From Aschersonia sp. MBC 622 (taxonomy: Eukaryota; Ascomycota; Sordariomycetes; Hypocreales; Clavicipitaceae), in contig JARJPL010000558.1 in the NCBI GenBank assembly GCA_030782805.1, positions 1 to 64,000 on the forward strand: DNA of 64,000 bases. Direction: 5' to 3'. This document shows, piece by piece, positions 33,873 through 45,200 of this stretch. A program made the translations under genes and the position numbers. Within the stretch, counting starts at the first letter, position 1; the number at the start of each line of letters is the position of its first letter. Below the pieces are notes generated by a model. That model was not told where the DNA came from. It ran no database searches and was given only the letters and a program-made list of their open reading frames with translations.

Positions 33873-36151
33873 ATGCCACCCTCCGGTGTTGATCTGGGCG
33901 GACTCCAGACTGAGAACAGCAATCCGAGAACCGCGACGATTGACAAGGTATCTACCGAGGAACTATGCCGCATCCTACATGAAGAGGATTGCCGTGTCCC
34001 TGCAGCCGTCACACCCTGTCTGCCAGAGATTGCGGCAACGATTGACGCGCTGACCGAAAGAGTCCGCAAAGGCGGTCGCGTGTTCTACATTGGTGCTGGC
34101 ACTAGCGGAAGGTACGTTTGTGTTCTGACCCGAAAGGAGCAAAGCCGCCATCCTCGGAGCCGACTGTTCGGCGAGCTACACGGCACAGCCATGATCTGCC
34201 AGCCGAGTCGGAAGCCACCATTCTGACGTCGCCTTGTCGGGGCTCAGCTAACAAAATCTAACAGGCTAGGCGTCCTAGATGCTTCTGAGATTCCGCCAAC
34301 CTATTCAAGCCCCCCAAATCAATTTATAGCACTGATTGCAGGTGGTGACTATGCGCTACGCAATGCCAAGGAAGGCGCGGAAGATGACCGATCTGCTGCC
34401 AAGACTGATCTTGACGCTTTCAATATTGCGCCAAACCTAGATTCATTAATCGGCATTGCCTCATCTGGTCGAACTCCCTATGTTCTTGGAGGCCTAGAGT
34501 ATGCCAGGTCAATCGGCTGCACTACTGTGGGTGTCGTCTGTGTGCAGCCGTCTGCGATGGCAGTAGAAGGCAATGCCGACTACCTCATCAGTGCTGTCAC
34601 CGGCTCCGAGTCGGTGACGGGCAGCACGAGAATGAAGGCTGGTACTGCTACAAAGCTAGTTTTAAATATGATTAGTACGGGCATCATGATTAAGTTGGGC
34701 AAGACTTATGGAAATCTGGCAAGTTTGAGAGCTCATACCTGTACAACTGTCGCAACTAACACGCTGTGCAGATGGTGGATCTCAAAGCCACGAATATAAA
34801 GTTGCGACAGCGCGCCCGAAACATCCTCAGAGCCATTGGCGGTCAACGATGTCACCACTCTGATCAAGAGCTAGATGCTATCCTCACAGTCGCTCGTGGC
34901 AGCACCAAGCTTGCGGCTGTTATGATGGTCTTGGGCGTTCCCTTGCTGGAAGCCGAGCTACGTCTGGAACGAAACAATGGCGTTCTCGACCAGGTTTTAA
35001 CAGAGGCCGAAACGCAATCAAATACGGGGACTAGTGACGATAGTTGTCTCGTACTCTGTGTTGATGCAGGGGGGACAAGCTGCAAGGCTACAATTCTCTC
35101 CAAAGACGGGGCTGTCGGAGCCGGCTTTGGAGGGCCATGCAACGTGTAAGTTTCTTCAGAACCTCATCTGCTTCCTTAAGACTCTCCATTGCTGATTTGA
35201 GGCCTTCTCAGAACAAGCATTGGCCTAGATGCTTGTCTGTCAAGCATTGCTGGCGCTATTCAGCAAGCAACAGACTCATGTCCCACAACAAAAGGACGCG
35301 TGTTCTCGTCAATTAAGTTTGCTGCAGCTTGGATCGGTCTCGCCGGCTATGACCGGCCTGCAGTACAGTCTTCAGTCAATGATGGACTCTCGAAGCTATT
35401 AAATCTCAAGATCGGCGCCGGGCTTGAAGTGACTACAGATATCGATCTTTTACCTGTCGCATCGGCCTCGGAGGAGACTGTGGAATCCGCCGTTGTCTTG
35501 GTAGCAGGTACAGGCTCGATCGGCATGAGTTTTCGAAAAGAAAATGGTGCTTTTGTCCGTTCAGGCCGTGCCGGTGGCTGGGGTCACCTGCTCGGTGATG
35601 ATGGCTCTGGATACAGCATTGGGCGAGAGGCGCTGCGAATGGCGTTGCGTGAAAGCGACGTGTGCTCCATGCGGGAATACCCGGGTGCGCCCGCGCAGAC
35701 AACGTCTCAGCTTGCAAAAGCGGTATTTGACCATTTCAAAGAGCAATTCCCAGAAGCAAAGCCAGAAGATTTACTCAGCACTGTCATGATGCCCAACTCT
35801 GCTCCACAGCAGCCCAGGGACGCCGTGATGGACAGGACGAGTCGCATCGCTGAGGTAGCCAAGACAGTCTTGGCCATGGTGAAAACAAACGAGGATGCAG
35901 ATCGTATTGTTGCAGCAGGCGCTGAAAAGCTAGCAGAGCTCGCTGCTTTACTCGTCTTAAACCAAGGCATTAAGCCATCAAAGGCTAGTCTGGTGCTGGC
36001 CGGAGGTCTAATGCAGGATGAAGGATACCGCAGGCGGATTGTAGGCTCCGTCGAAAGGGCAGGTTACAAGTTTCAGCACGTTCAAGTAGTGGACCAACCA
36101 GCCATGAATGGAGCGCGATTTCTGTTGCGGTCGGCACAGACGCTGCAATAG
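33873..36151 (+). CDS. Bifunctional MurNAc-6-phosphate etherase (MurQ) / BadF-type amino-sugar kinase
   Basis: Exons are 33873-34111, 34265-34718, 34772-35145 and 35212-36151, giving 668 residues. Introns are 34112-34264 (153 bp), 34719-34771 (GC-AG, GCAAGT donor) and 35146-35211. Residues 15-310 are a MurQ SIS domain: IGAGTSGRLG, LDASEIPPTY, GIASSGRTPYV, TGSTRMKAGTATKLVLNM and GNLMVDLKATN. The two glutamates equivalent to E. coli MurQ E83 and E114 are present (E88 in DASE, E119 in EGAED); the animal homologue GCKR is a regulator without etherase activity. Residues 345-668 are a BadF/BadG-family kinase: VDAGGTSCKA, AGTGSIG, GGWGHLLGDDGSGY and AGGLMQDEG. Bacterial MurK kinases of this family phosphorylate MurNAc and GlcNAc. 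It probably converts MurNAc to GlcNAc-6-phosphate plus lactate in the cytosol. Confidence 0.9.
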
Positions 36152-37777
36152 ACTTGACAAGTGGTGAGACAACTGAAGTCGCTCGCACTTGCGCGACCCG
36201 AACGAAGACTATTTAGCACAAATCCATAAAGATGATCAGTTGATACCTTGTTCTTTTTGCACTGCCCGCCATGTTTTGGCACTGGTCGCATCCCCAGTCC
36301 GGACAAGGGGAGACATGCCTGTGACTGAATCGCGCAAGTTCTATATCGGGCGAGAGGAGATGCGGCTCAACCGATGTCAATGAAGGCCATCTCGTTCATC
36401 AAAATTACCCGCACTAGCTGTAACGTTTAACCGGGCAGTGACGGCACAAATCTTTGTGGGCCAACTCACGTCGTATTGAAATGCCAGCATCATAACGGAG
36501 GCATTCGTCCCTCCGCAATGGAGATGGAGACTGGCGCTCTCGTTGTTTGTCTCTTTGCCCTCCGGGGCCCCGTCATTTTTGCTGTTGGGGTCCATCGTCG
36601 TCTGTCACATGTTGACCCCTGGACCTTGGCTTCTGAATACTAGGGCTTCTCCGCGAAGCTCGGATGGTGTGCAGAGTTTTGCCCGATTCTCTGGGGGGCA
36701 AGCACGATAAATTTGGCCTCCCCTTTCGGTTCTTTTTTTGGTGTATTTGCCGGGCTAGAAAAGCGGCAAGCGCCACACAGAGGGCACAATTACGACGGGT
36801 GGTATTCGGCACGCCCTTGCGATGGGTGACTGATAAATAAGGCCTGTGTCAGGGAGAACTGATGATGTCTTCTGTAGGTTCTGTGGGCTAGCTAGGCAGG
36901 CGTGGGCCACACCCTATTCGCAGGCGTAAAGGTGGGCTTGGGTACAGTGCCCCTGATACAACATTGATGATGGCGCACCGCCACTACGCTTTTCGGAGAT
37001 ATTCTAGAACATTACCTGTTGAGACCGGAGAATTGGTTTTCAGTTATGGAGTCTGCCAAAAAGCAACAATAATAATGATCGGCGTAGAATTTTCTCGGTC
37101 GAGCGGCTGGCCTTGCGTGCTGATTTCGGCCCCATTACACGGCAACACAGTACAATATTTGATGATGTGTACATTGAGTCTGGTATGCTGCGACTGTCAA
37201 GCAAGATCCGTGGCCTGGTAAAATTTTCACTTGCTGTAGCATTCCGCAGGGCATTCAGACTATGGCACTTCTAGACTAGCTGAAAAAGTTTAAATGAGCC
37301 TACGTTGTATGAAATGACAGAACGAGCCTCGCGTCCAATAATAAAGACCCTAAAATCTTGGCGCTGCTCACTATTTGGGCAAGGTTGTTGTAATTAGCAC
37401 CAGCCATATTACCAAAGCCTCAAGTATGACATGATTCAAAATATGCCATGTGAGATGGAAGAATCAAGGATAGAAATAAGTGAAGGTCGGAAAATTCAAT
37501 AATCAATTATCCGTCGGTTTCTTGTAATCTGATTGCAACGATAGGACCCATATCCGTGTCAGCACCGGATATAGAACGATGACGATTCATGCACACCAAA
37601 TAGCGTCGTTGTCCCAACGGTCGCAGGTTAAACGGCCACTTTCCACTGACATGTCTATTTTAAACCGGTTAGCAAATCGAGACCCTCCCTCGAGGCAACA
37701 ATGATTTTTTGAAGCAGCAGAACAAAGGACTTGCCGCGAATCAATGACTCTGGTCCGGCGCTCTCCCGCGGCAGAAG
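36152..37777. other. 1.6 kb intergenic region before the Zn2Cys6 regulator
   Basis: No ORF with a recognisable motif on either strand. The left end is the 3' UTR of the MurQ-kinase gene; the right part is the promoter of the regulator. A long promoter is common for fungal transcription-factor genes. Confidence 0.5.
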
Positions 37778-39990
37778 ATGCCCATACATAGAATCGCCGA
37801 TTCTCACAAGCGCGCTGGGAAGCGCAACGCCACAGCCTGCGAATACTGTCGCGCGGCCAAGGCAAAGTGTCAGCCGAGCGAGCAACCTGGTGTTTGCCAA
37901 AAGTGCGCTAAGCCTGGCCGCTGTCGCAAAGGTAGAGAGACGCATGCTAACGATGCTGCAGATGCTTTGTCGCCAGGAGAGAATGCATCGCGCGGACCAA
38001 GGCTCGCCCGCGCAGAGCACGTCCGTCATCTACGTAAGTTGTTTTGGCGTTTTTCTTGAAGAATGCAAGCTCACTCAATGCCTTTTGTTCCAGTGTCGCG
38101 GAGGCAGAGTCTGCGTCGCGACCAGCTGAGCAGCCTACAAACTTTACCATTGAGATGTTTGTGCCGACAAGACTGCACGGGGATGATGAATACGAGAGAT
38201 TGCGCGACATTCACACCCAAGCCTTTTCTAACGCACTCGACGACGAAATTACTGTCCAGGAAACCCCGAGCCTAAGTCATTCAGTCGCCACGCCGTCAGC
38301 TGCGTCGAGCACATCTCGCGCCGCCGCGGACATCTGGCGCAAGCCTCAGTTCAACACAGCTTCAGCGCAGGAGCTTCTCGACCTCTTCTCTCGCATTGTG
38401 CGGAATCTGCCCTTCATCAGGCTATCCAACGACTGCACTATCCCGCAACTTGCCGCGACGCAGCCTTTTGTTCTTCTCGCCATCTTGACGGTGACGTCGG
38501 GGTCAGGGTCGGTTCAGAAGCACTCGCTGTATGACGACGAGTTTCTCAAGATTCTCGGACTGAGATATGTGTCCGGACGCGACGGAAGCCTCGAGCTGCT
38601 CCGCGGTCTTTTGATTTATTGCGCATGGTGAGGTGGCCGGGATGGAAGGTCGCGCCCAGCCTACGCTGACAACCTGACTGCAGGTATCCGTTTCATCTCA
38701 AGCCAAAGAATTCGCAGCTGGCTCGCTGCATGCGCATGGCTTCGGACATTGTGCACGATCTGAATCTGGACGAGGATTTTCTCAGCTCGCGGCCTTGGGA
38801 GGAAGGAGTACGTACGGATGACCTGGACAAGATTCGGACTTACCTTGCCTTTGTCTATCTAGTATCCACGTAAGCAGCAACTGTTCGCCATTCGCCAGAG
38901 AATCTACTAACAAGTCGACTTCACCGCAGATATATTGTTGTATGGAAAGGCGATCGATTTGTGAGCACCCGGCAGCCTCCATGGACAGCCGCGGCAATCG
39001 ATATCCTGGAGCAGTATGCCGAGAATGACGACGATCGTAAACTAGCCATCTTGGCGCGCGTATCGAGCTTGTTCTCGGAAGCTGCGAGAGCTGTCAGCGG
39101 CAGAGACGGCATGCCAACACGAGACAGCCAGCTCATTTTACTCGGTCTTTCGCAGCAGTACCAACATTTGCAGGACAGTCTCTCGGTTCGGTTCCCAGTT
39201 ATTCTAAGTATATAGCCTGGCTCACCAGCTGGCGACTGTGGCTAACAATGAATCAGATGACGCTGCCGTTCGTATGCAAATCATGTATCTCGAGATTTAC
39301 CTTGATGTTGGAAGCCTACTTGCGCTGCCTGTCGCCAAAACAGCCTTGTCAGCTAGAAATGCGCGCTTCGCACCACCGATGACGCGAATGAACAGCTCCG
39401 TGCGGAAGCTAAGAGCTTTCCTGGACTTGGTGGCGGCGCTCGACGATGCCGCCATGCTCGCGTTCACCGTCAATGACTGGACACGTCTCATCATTGTCCT
39501 GACGCTAGCCTTTCGTCTATCATTTCCAGTCGCGCTGTCTCCGGCCTTTGACTGGCTTGCTGCGCGCGAGGAGATTCAGCTAGGGCAGTTTCTGTCCCGA
39601 GCTTCCCGAGGTTCGGTCGCGAGTGCTGATTCAAACAGCATTCTGGCCGCCAATCGCGTCGTTTTGGGTGTCCTCGAATCTAAATACAGTCAAAGACGGA
39701 GCTCGCAAGCGGATGAATCTCATGCCGCGACGCAACCGAGCAGAAGCGCGGGTTGCCCTATGATGGGTGGTGGCGGCGGAGTGGCGATTGCGCAATGGGA
39801 TATGGGCCTGGATGAGGCGCATGCGCTATCGACGGATCCTGATATGCCGGATATGATTCCCATGTTGCAGGGCATGTGGGCAACCGGGGGGGTGCGATGG
39901 CAAGACGTGGACAAGATTTCGTGGGACTCGTTTGGCGATGCTATAGATGGGGGGGGCTCTGGGGCGGCGGGAAGTTGGCCCGCGCAATAA
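37778..39990 (+). CDS. Zn2Cys6 fungal transcription factor
   Basis: Predicted exons are 37778-38037, 38094-38627, 38684-38869, 38930-39207 and 39257-39990, giving 663 residues. The zinc cluster is at residues 21-46, ACEYCRAAKAKC followed by CQKC and GRC, the full six-cysteine pattern. The middle (about 190-420) is the fungal TF middle homology region, with PFIRL, WYPFHLKPKNSQL and QMASDIVHDLNL-like sequence. The C-terminus has a glycine-rich run and an acidic MPDMIPMLQG segment that could activate transcription. The donor of intron 1 is ambiguous: the best-looking GTAAGT at 38034 breaks frame, while GTTGTT four bases on keeps it. Target genes are unknown; the MurQ-kinase gene is the nearest same-strand neighbour. 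Confidence 0.85.
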
Positions 39991-40444
39991 CACCCAAAGC
40001 GACAACTCGTACCATATCGCCAAACCGGACTCAAAATTGATGTTGTTTGTTTCTAAATTGATAGCATGTTTGATCGGTTTCAACAAGTCATTTGGGCGTG
40101 TTTCGCGAGAGGTGAACCCCAGTTTTGTCCATCGCAACTGGAGCCCCGAATCCGCCATCACGGGACTGCGATACCCTCAAGTAAATTGATATTTCTGCTA
40201 CAACAACAGCAACATTTCATATCGTACTTCAGCGACGTATTAACCGCGACCAACCATTAATCTCGAGATGTTTCAAATTAGCCGTTTGGCATAAAATGCA
40301 GCACAAAACTCATGATAAACGCACATTAAACTAGGTGCAGGGTAGGCGCATATCTACAAGGGACGGTGTGCCGAGAGAATCCATTTTCAACGCCTGCGCT
40401 ATGCCTAAGGTTATGCCAAGGTCCGTATATAGTGGGCAAATTTT
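39991..40444. other. Spacer between convergent regulator and ELYS-like genes
   Basis: 454 bp shared 3' flank of convergent genes. AT-rich, and no gene was recognised. Confidence 0.55.
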
Positions 40445-41481
40445 CTACTCCAGATGACCTTCTACGCCGCTTTTAATGCCCTCCAGCACAGCCGCCCACT
40501 CGTTGTTGGCTTTGTATTTGGTCAGCTCCTCGAACCTGTCACACGCAATCCGGCGCACAAGGAGCATATCCTTGGCTCGCTTTAAAGTGCGTCCTTCTCC
40601 GTTGGAAAGAAAGTCTTCGAACCAGGCATCTTCGGTGGCATCAAACGGGAGAAACACGAGCTCACTGGCCTGCCTTGTAATTTCATCGTCCTTGTTTGCA
40701 TCCACCACTGACGTGATCAGCCTCTGGAAAAGCTGCTCGCGCGCATGATCTGGGAATGTGCGCGAGTACAGCAGCGCCTCGGTAACGTTTGTCCTTGACA
40801 TGGCGTCAAAGATGAGCTTTACGGCGATTGACGATTTGAGGACCGGTTGCACCGACGTAAAGTATGCGAGAGGGAGTGTGTAGTCGTCCTCGGGCGCGTG
40901 CTGAACAAGGGCGATGATGATGTCGTCGGAAAAGTCGGGACCGAGAGACGGATGCGAGACATATTCGAGCGCGGTCTATTGCAGAAAAAAAAGTAAGCCT
41001 GGGGCAGAGTCATTGAGCAAGCGGATCACATACAGCGAATTCGAGGTGGTCCATGTACCACAGGCCCTGCATGAATAGCTGGTAGTTTGTAGGAAGCCCG
41101 CAGGCGGCGACAAAGTCCTGCGAAGAGTAATGGGAGTTATTGGCGCCGTCGCAATCAAGCATCACATAGTAAAAGAGCGACAGCTTGTGGTATGTCGACA
41201 TGGTGGCATCGCAAACGCTCTGGTGAAGCTGCTTGAGCGCATTGTCCGTCTTGGGAGGGTAGACCTTGGCTGGGAGATGCGACGTCAGTCTTTTGGGCCT
41301 GCGTACTTCATTCAACGTAGGGCGAACCTTTTGCGATGCCAAGCGCACGCAAGACTCGGTCGATGAAGAGAACGCCCGACAATGTTTTGCGATGGGCGTC
41401 AATGTCTTGCAGCAGTTTGCGGTCGTAGGGGCTTTGTAAGTTCGCAGGGAAGACCTGCTGAAATTTCGTATAGTCTAGCAT
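40445..41481 (-). CDS. ELYS-like domain protein (nuclear pore outer ring)
   Basis: Exons are 41481-41328, 41269-41034 and 40975-40445, giving 306 residues. Introns are 41270-41327 (GTTCGC, ACTGAC branch, CAG) and 40976-41033 (GTATGT..ATAG). The protein is all-helical in pattern and starts MLDYTKFQQVFP. Conserved blocks of the fungal ELYS-like family are DRKLLQDIDAHRKTLSGVLF, a KVYPPKT segment, KLSLFYYVMLDCD, NYQLFMQGLWYMDH, the TALEYVSHPSL block and FTSVQPVL. In fission yeast the homologue Ely5 is a component of the Nup107-120 complex. No signal peptide or membrane helix is seen. It is divergent from SMC4. The domain name is recalled from family motifs, with no search. Confidence 0.85.
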
Positions 41482-42257
41482 GGCGACGAAAGTATGCAGC
41501 AGTAGGGAAACTAGAAGGAAAAGGCTAGACGAATGCCTTGGGTCGAAGAAAGATGTTGGAAGCTTCAGGTTTGTACAAAACAAATCACGTGTAGCGTAGC
41601 TACCAGTTCTCGGTGTCGCGACGCCCCACCAGAGCTACTGTGATGTTGCACGAGGTGTTGAAGAATGGGTGAAAGTATGCAATCAATCGAAAACTACTCG
41701 AGTTATCAGTAAATGGTACGCGATTGAGCAAGAATTTAGATGCATTTTTGGTGTCAAGTACGCTTTATTCAAGTTGACTTTTGCATCTGTCATTCAAGCT
41801 ATTTAAACATGTTACTTCGTGAAGCACTTCGGGATGCCGCAGAAATAACCGCGCACCAAACTCAGATGCAATAATTTCAAAAGTACTCTTACCAAGTAGG
41901 AAGTCCAAGTTCAAAAAGCCGAGGAATGAATTGAAAAGACGTTATGGTAATGTGGAATAGTTGCGGCCCTACAACTTGCCTGGACCACTTGGCCCACTCT
42001 CCTCGCATTGGTGGCTTGTGAGTGGCTGTATCGAAACCATTGTTTACAAACCCCCATTTCGGGCGAATCCAAACAAAAGCCACTTTATCTGGCTCAGGCA
42101 CAACACGCGCGGGGTGACCATTACCGACTTCATCAGTAAACACGACAGATAACCTTTTCGCAGCAGGGATCTCCAGCCAGAAAATTCCCTTCTTTGTTTC
42201 TGGTAGAACGCCTCACACACTCGACCGACCGAAGTGACTGCCACAGCCATATTCACC
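41482..42257. promoter_or_regulatory. Bidirectional promoter region: ELYS-like / SMC4
   Basis: 776 bp between divergent ATGs of two nuclear-structure genes. No cell-cycle element was confidently recognised. Confidence 0.5.
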
Positions 42258-45200
42258 ATGTCGGCTGCGACATCACGGTCGTCCCGACGCGTTGCTACAC
42301 GCCGTAGGGCCGTCGTCGACTCTGACGATGAGCTGTCGGTCATTAGCAAAACCCAAGACGACGAGCTCGATGAACTGGACCAAGATATATCGCAACTTCC
42401 GCAGCGCAGGACACGAAGCGGCCGTGCCTCGATGGCCTCTACCACAACCGCCAAACCCAGAGCGACGAGGACCACGCGCAAGGTGTCGGCTCCCGCGCAG
42501 AAAGCAAGCGTAGAGCCCGAACCGACCCGAGAACTTGAAGAGAAGCCTGCCCCCGAGTTTGCGCCCAAGCAGGATGAGAACACGCCCGTCGAAGCGGCCA
42601 GCGACCCAGTCAAGACTGAGCCGGCGCCTTCAGAGTCGCCAAAGCGCGCCCGCCGGAGCGCTACGCCGCGAACCTCTGTGGCCGAGGCGCCCAAGCTCGT
42701 ACCTCAGACTCCGAGCAGCAAGCCTCGATCACCGCAGATTGGCGCGCCCAACGCCTCGCCGCTTGCCGATATCACCGGCATGAATACTCGCCTCCCGGAC
42801 GTGACGCAGACCGTCAAGCCGATGAGGTCTATGGACACATTCCTCGACAAGCCGCTTGACATCGTCGTCAAGCAGCGTACCATGGCAATTCCCTTTGTCG
42901 AGGATACAACACCGAAATCGCGTATTGTCATCACGTATCTCATTCTCACAAACTTCAAGAGTTATGCTGGGCGACAAGAAGTTGGCCCTTTCCACGCTAC
43001 CTTTTCGTCGGTAGTTGGACCCAACGGGTCTGGAAAGTCCAACGTTATTGATTCGCTCCTGTTTGTGTTTGGGTTCCGCGCTAGCAAGATGCGACAGGGC
43101 AAGATCTCTGCTCTTATTCACAACTCAGCCCAATATCCTGACCTCGACCATTGCGAGGTCGCTGTTCACTTTCAGGAGGTCATGGATCAGGTTCGTCGTG
43201 TCTGACTTACTTCAAACCTCAACTCTACTAACGTTGCATAGCCTGGCGGTGGCCACGTCGTCATTCCGGACTCAGAATTAATTATCTCTCGCAAAGCCTT
43301 CAAGAACAACTCGAGCAAATATTACATCAACAACAAAGCATCCGATTTCACGACTGTCACTACTCTATTGAAGGACAAGGGTGTAGATCTGGACCACAAG
43401 CGTTTCCTGATTCTCCAGGGTGAAGTCGAGTCCATTGCTCAGATGAAGTCCAAGGCCGCAAACGAGCATGAGGACGGCCTCCTGGAGTACCTCGAAGACA
43501 TTATTGGCACCTCCAAATACAAGACTCCCATCGAAGAATCAGCGGCCGAGGTTGAGGCCCTCAACGATGTTTGTGTCGAAAAGAGCAGTCGTGTACAACA
43601 CGTCGAGAAGGAAAAGAGCAGTCTAGAAGGGAAGAAGGATATTGCTTTGGCGCTCATTCGTGACGAGAATGAACTCACAATCAAGCAATCCGCCCTCTAT
43701 CAGCTCTTCCTACAAGAATGCAACGAAAACATCGTGGTTACGGAGGAAGCCATCAACCAAATGCAGGCCCAGCTCGATGACGAGCTCGAGAAACACCAGG
43801 GCAGTGAGACACTCATCAAGGATCTTCAGAAGCAGTACAAGCAGGGGAGCAAAGAGGTCGACGCCTCAGACAAGCATACCCAAGCGCTTGCAAAAGAGAT
43901 GGCGCAGTTTGACCAAGAACGCGTCAAGTTCGACGAGAAAAAGAAGTTCCTCGACGGCAAGCGTAAGAAGTTTGAAAGGACCATCGCCAATGCCGAAAAG
44001 GATTCTGCCACTGCCGATCAGACAATAGCCGAGAGCACCAAGACAATGGAGAAAAGCACCAAGGATGTTGCAGATCTCGAGAGCCAAATCGAGGCGGAGG
44101 AGGCCCAATTGATCAAGATTCGAGAGGGACTTCAGGGCAAAACGCAAAAGTTCTCCGACCAAATCGCAATTAAGCAGAAGACCCTAGAGCCCTGGCTGGA
44201 GAAGATCAACGAGAAGCAGTCAGCCATTGCGGTTGCTGAAAGTGAGCTGACTATTCTCCAAGACAAGGCAAATGCTGGTGCCGTGGCTCTCGAGGAATTG
44301 GAGGCCAAGATTAAAACCAATGAAGTTACAAAGGATGAGAAAGCTAAGGAACTCAAGGCCTGCGAAGCTCAGATGTCAAAGCTTGCCAAGGAGGCCGAGA
44401 AGATGCAGTCGGAAATCAATATCCTCACTGAGCAGGAACCCAAGATGCGAGCCAAGATTTCGAGTATAAGACAAAAAGCTGACGAAGCACGCTCGAGCCT
44501 CGCAAGCACCCAGACGAGGGGCAAAGTTCTTGCCGCCCTCATGCGCATGCGTGAATCCGGGCGTATCGAAGGATTCCACGGCCGCCTTGGTAATCTTGGC
44601 ACCATGGACGAGAAATACGATGTTGCCGTCTCGACTGCTTGCGGCGCGCTGGACAACTTTGTTACCGAGACTGTTGAATCCGGCCAGCAGTGCATCGAAT
44701 ATCTGCGCAAAAATAACCTTGGCAGAGGCAATTTCATCTGCTTGGACAAGCTCAAGGACCGAAACCTTGCTCCAATCCAGACACCAGAGAACGCTCCTCG
44801 CCTGTTTGATCTGGTTAAACCCCAGCATGATCGCTTCAAACCTGCATTTTACCACGCTATGCAAGACACACTGGTGGCAGTGGACTTGGCCCAGGCCAAC
44901 CGAATCGCTTATGGCGCCAAGCGCTGGCGAGTTGTCACACTAGCTGGCGAGCTGATTGACAAGTCTGGTACTATGTCTGGCGGTGGCACAACAGTCAAGA
45001 AGGGCCTCATGTCGTCGCAGCTAAGTAGCGACATCACTAAGGAGAAGGTTGCCAAACTCGAGGAAGACAGAGACACATGGGAAGCCAAATTCCAAGAGTT
45101 CCAAGAGTACCAGCGGGAGTGCGAAAATCGCATGAAAGAGATCAATGACGAGATCCCCGCTCTGGAGACAAAAATTCAGAAGATCGGTCTCGAAGTAGAA

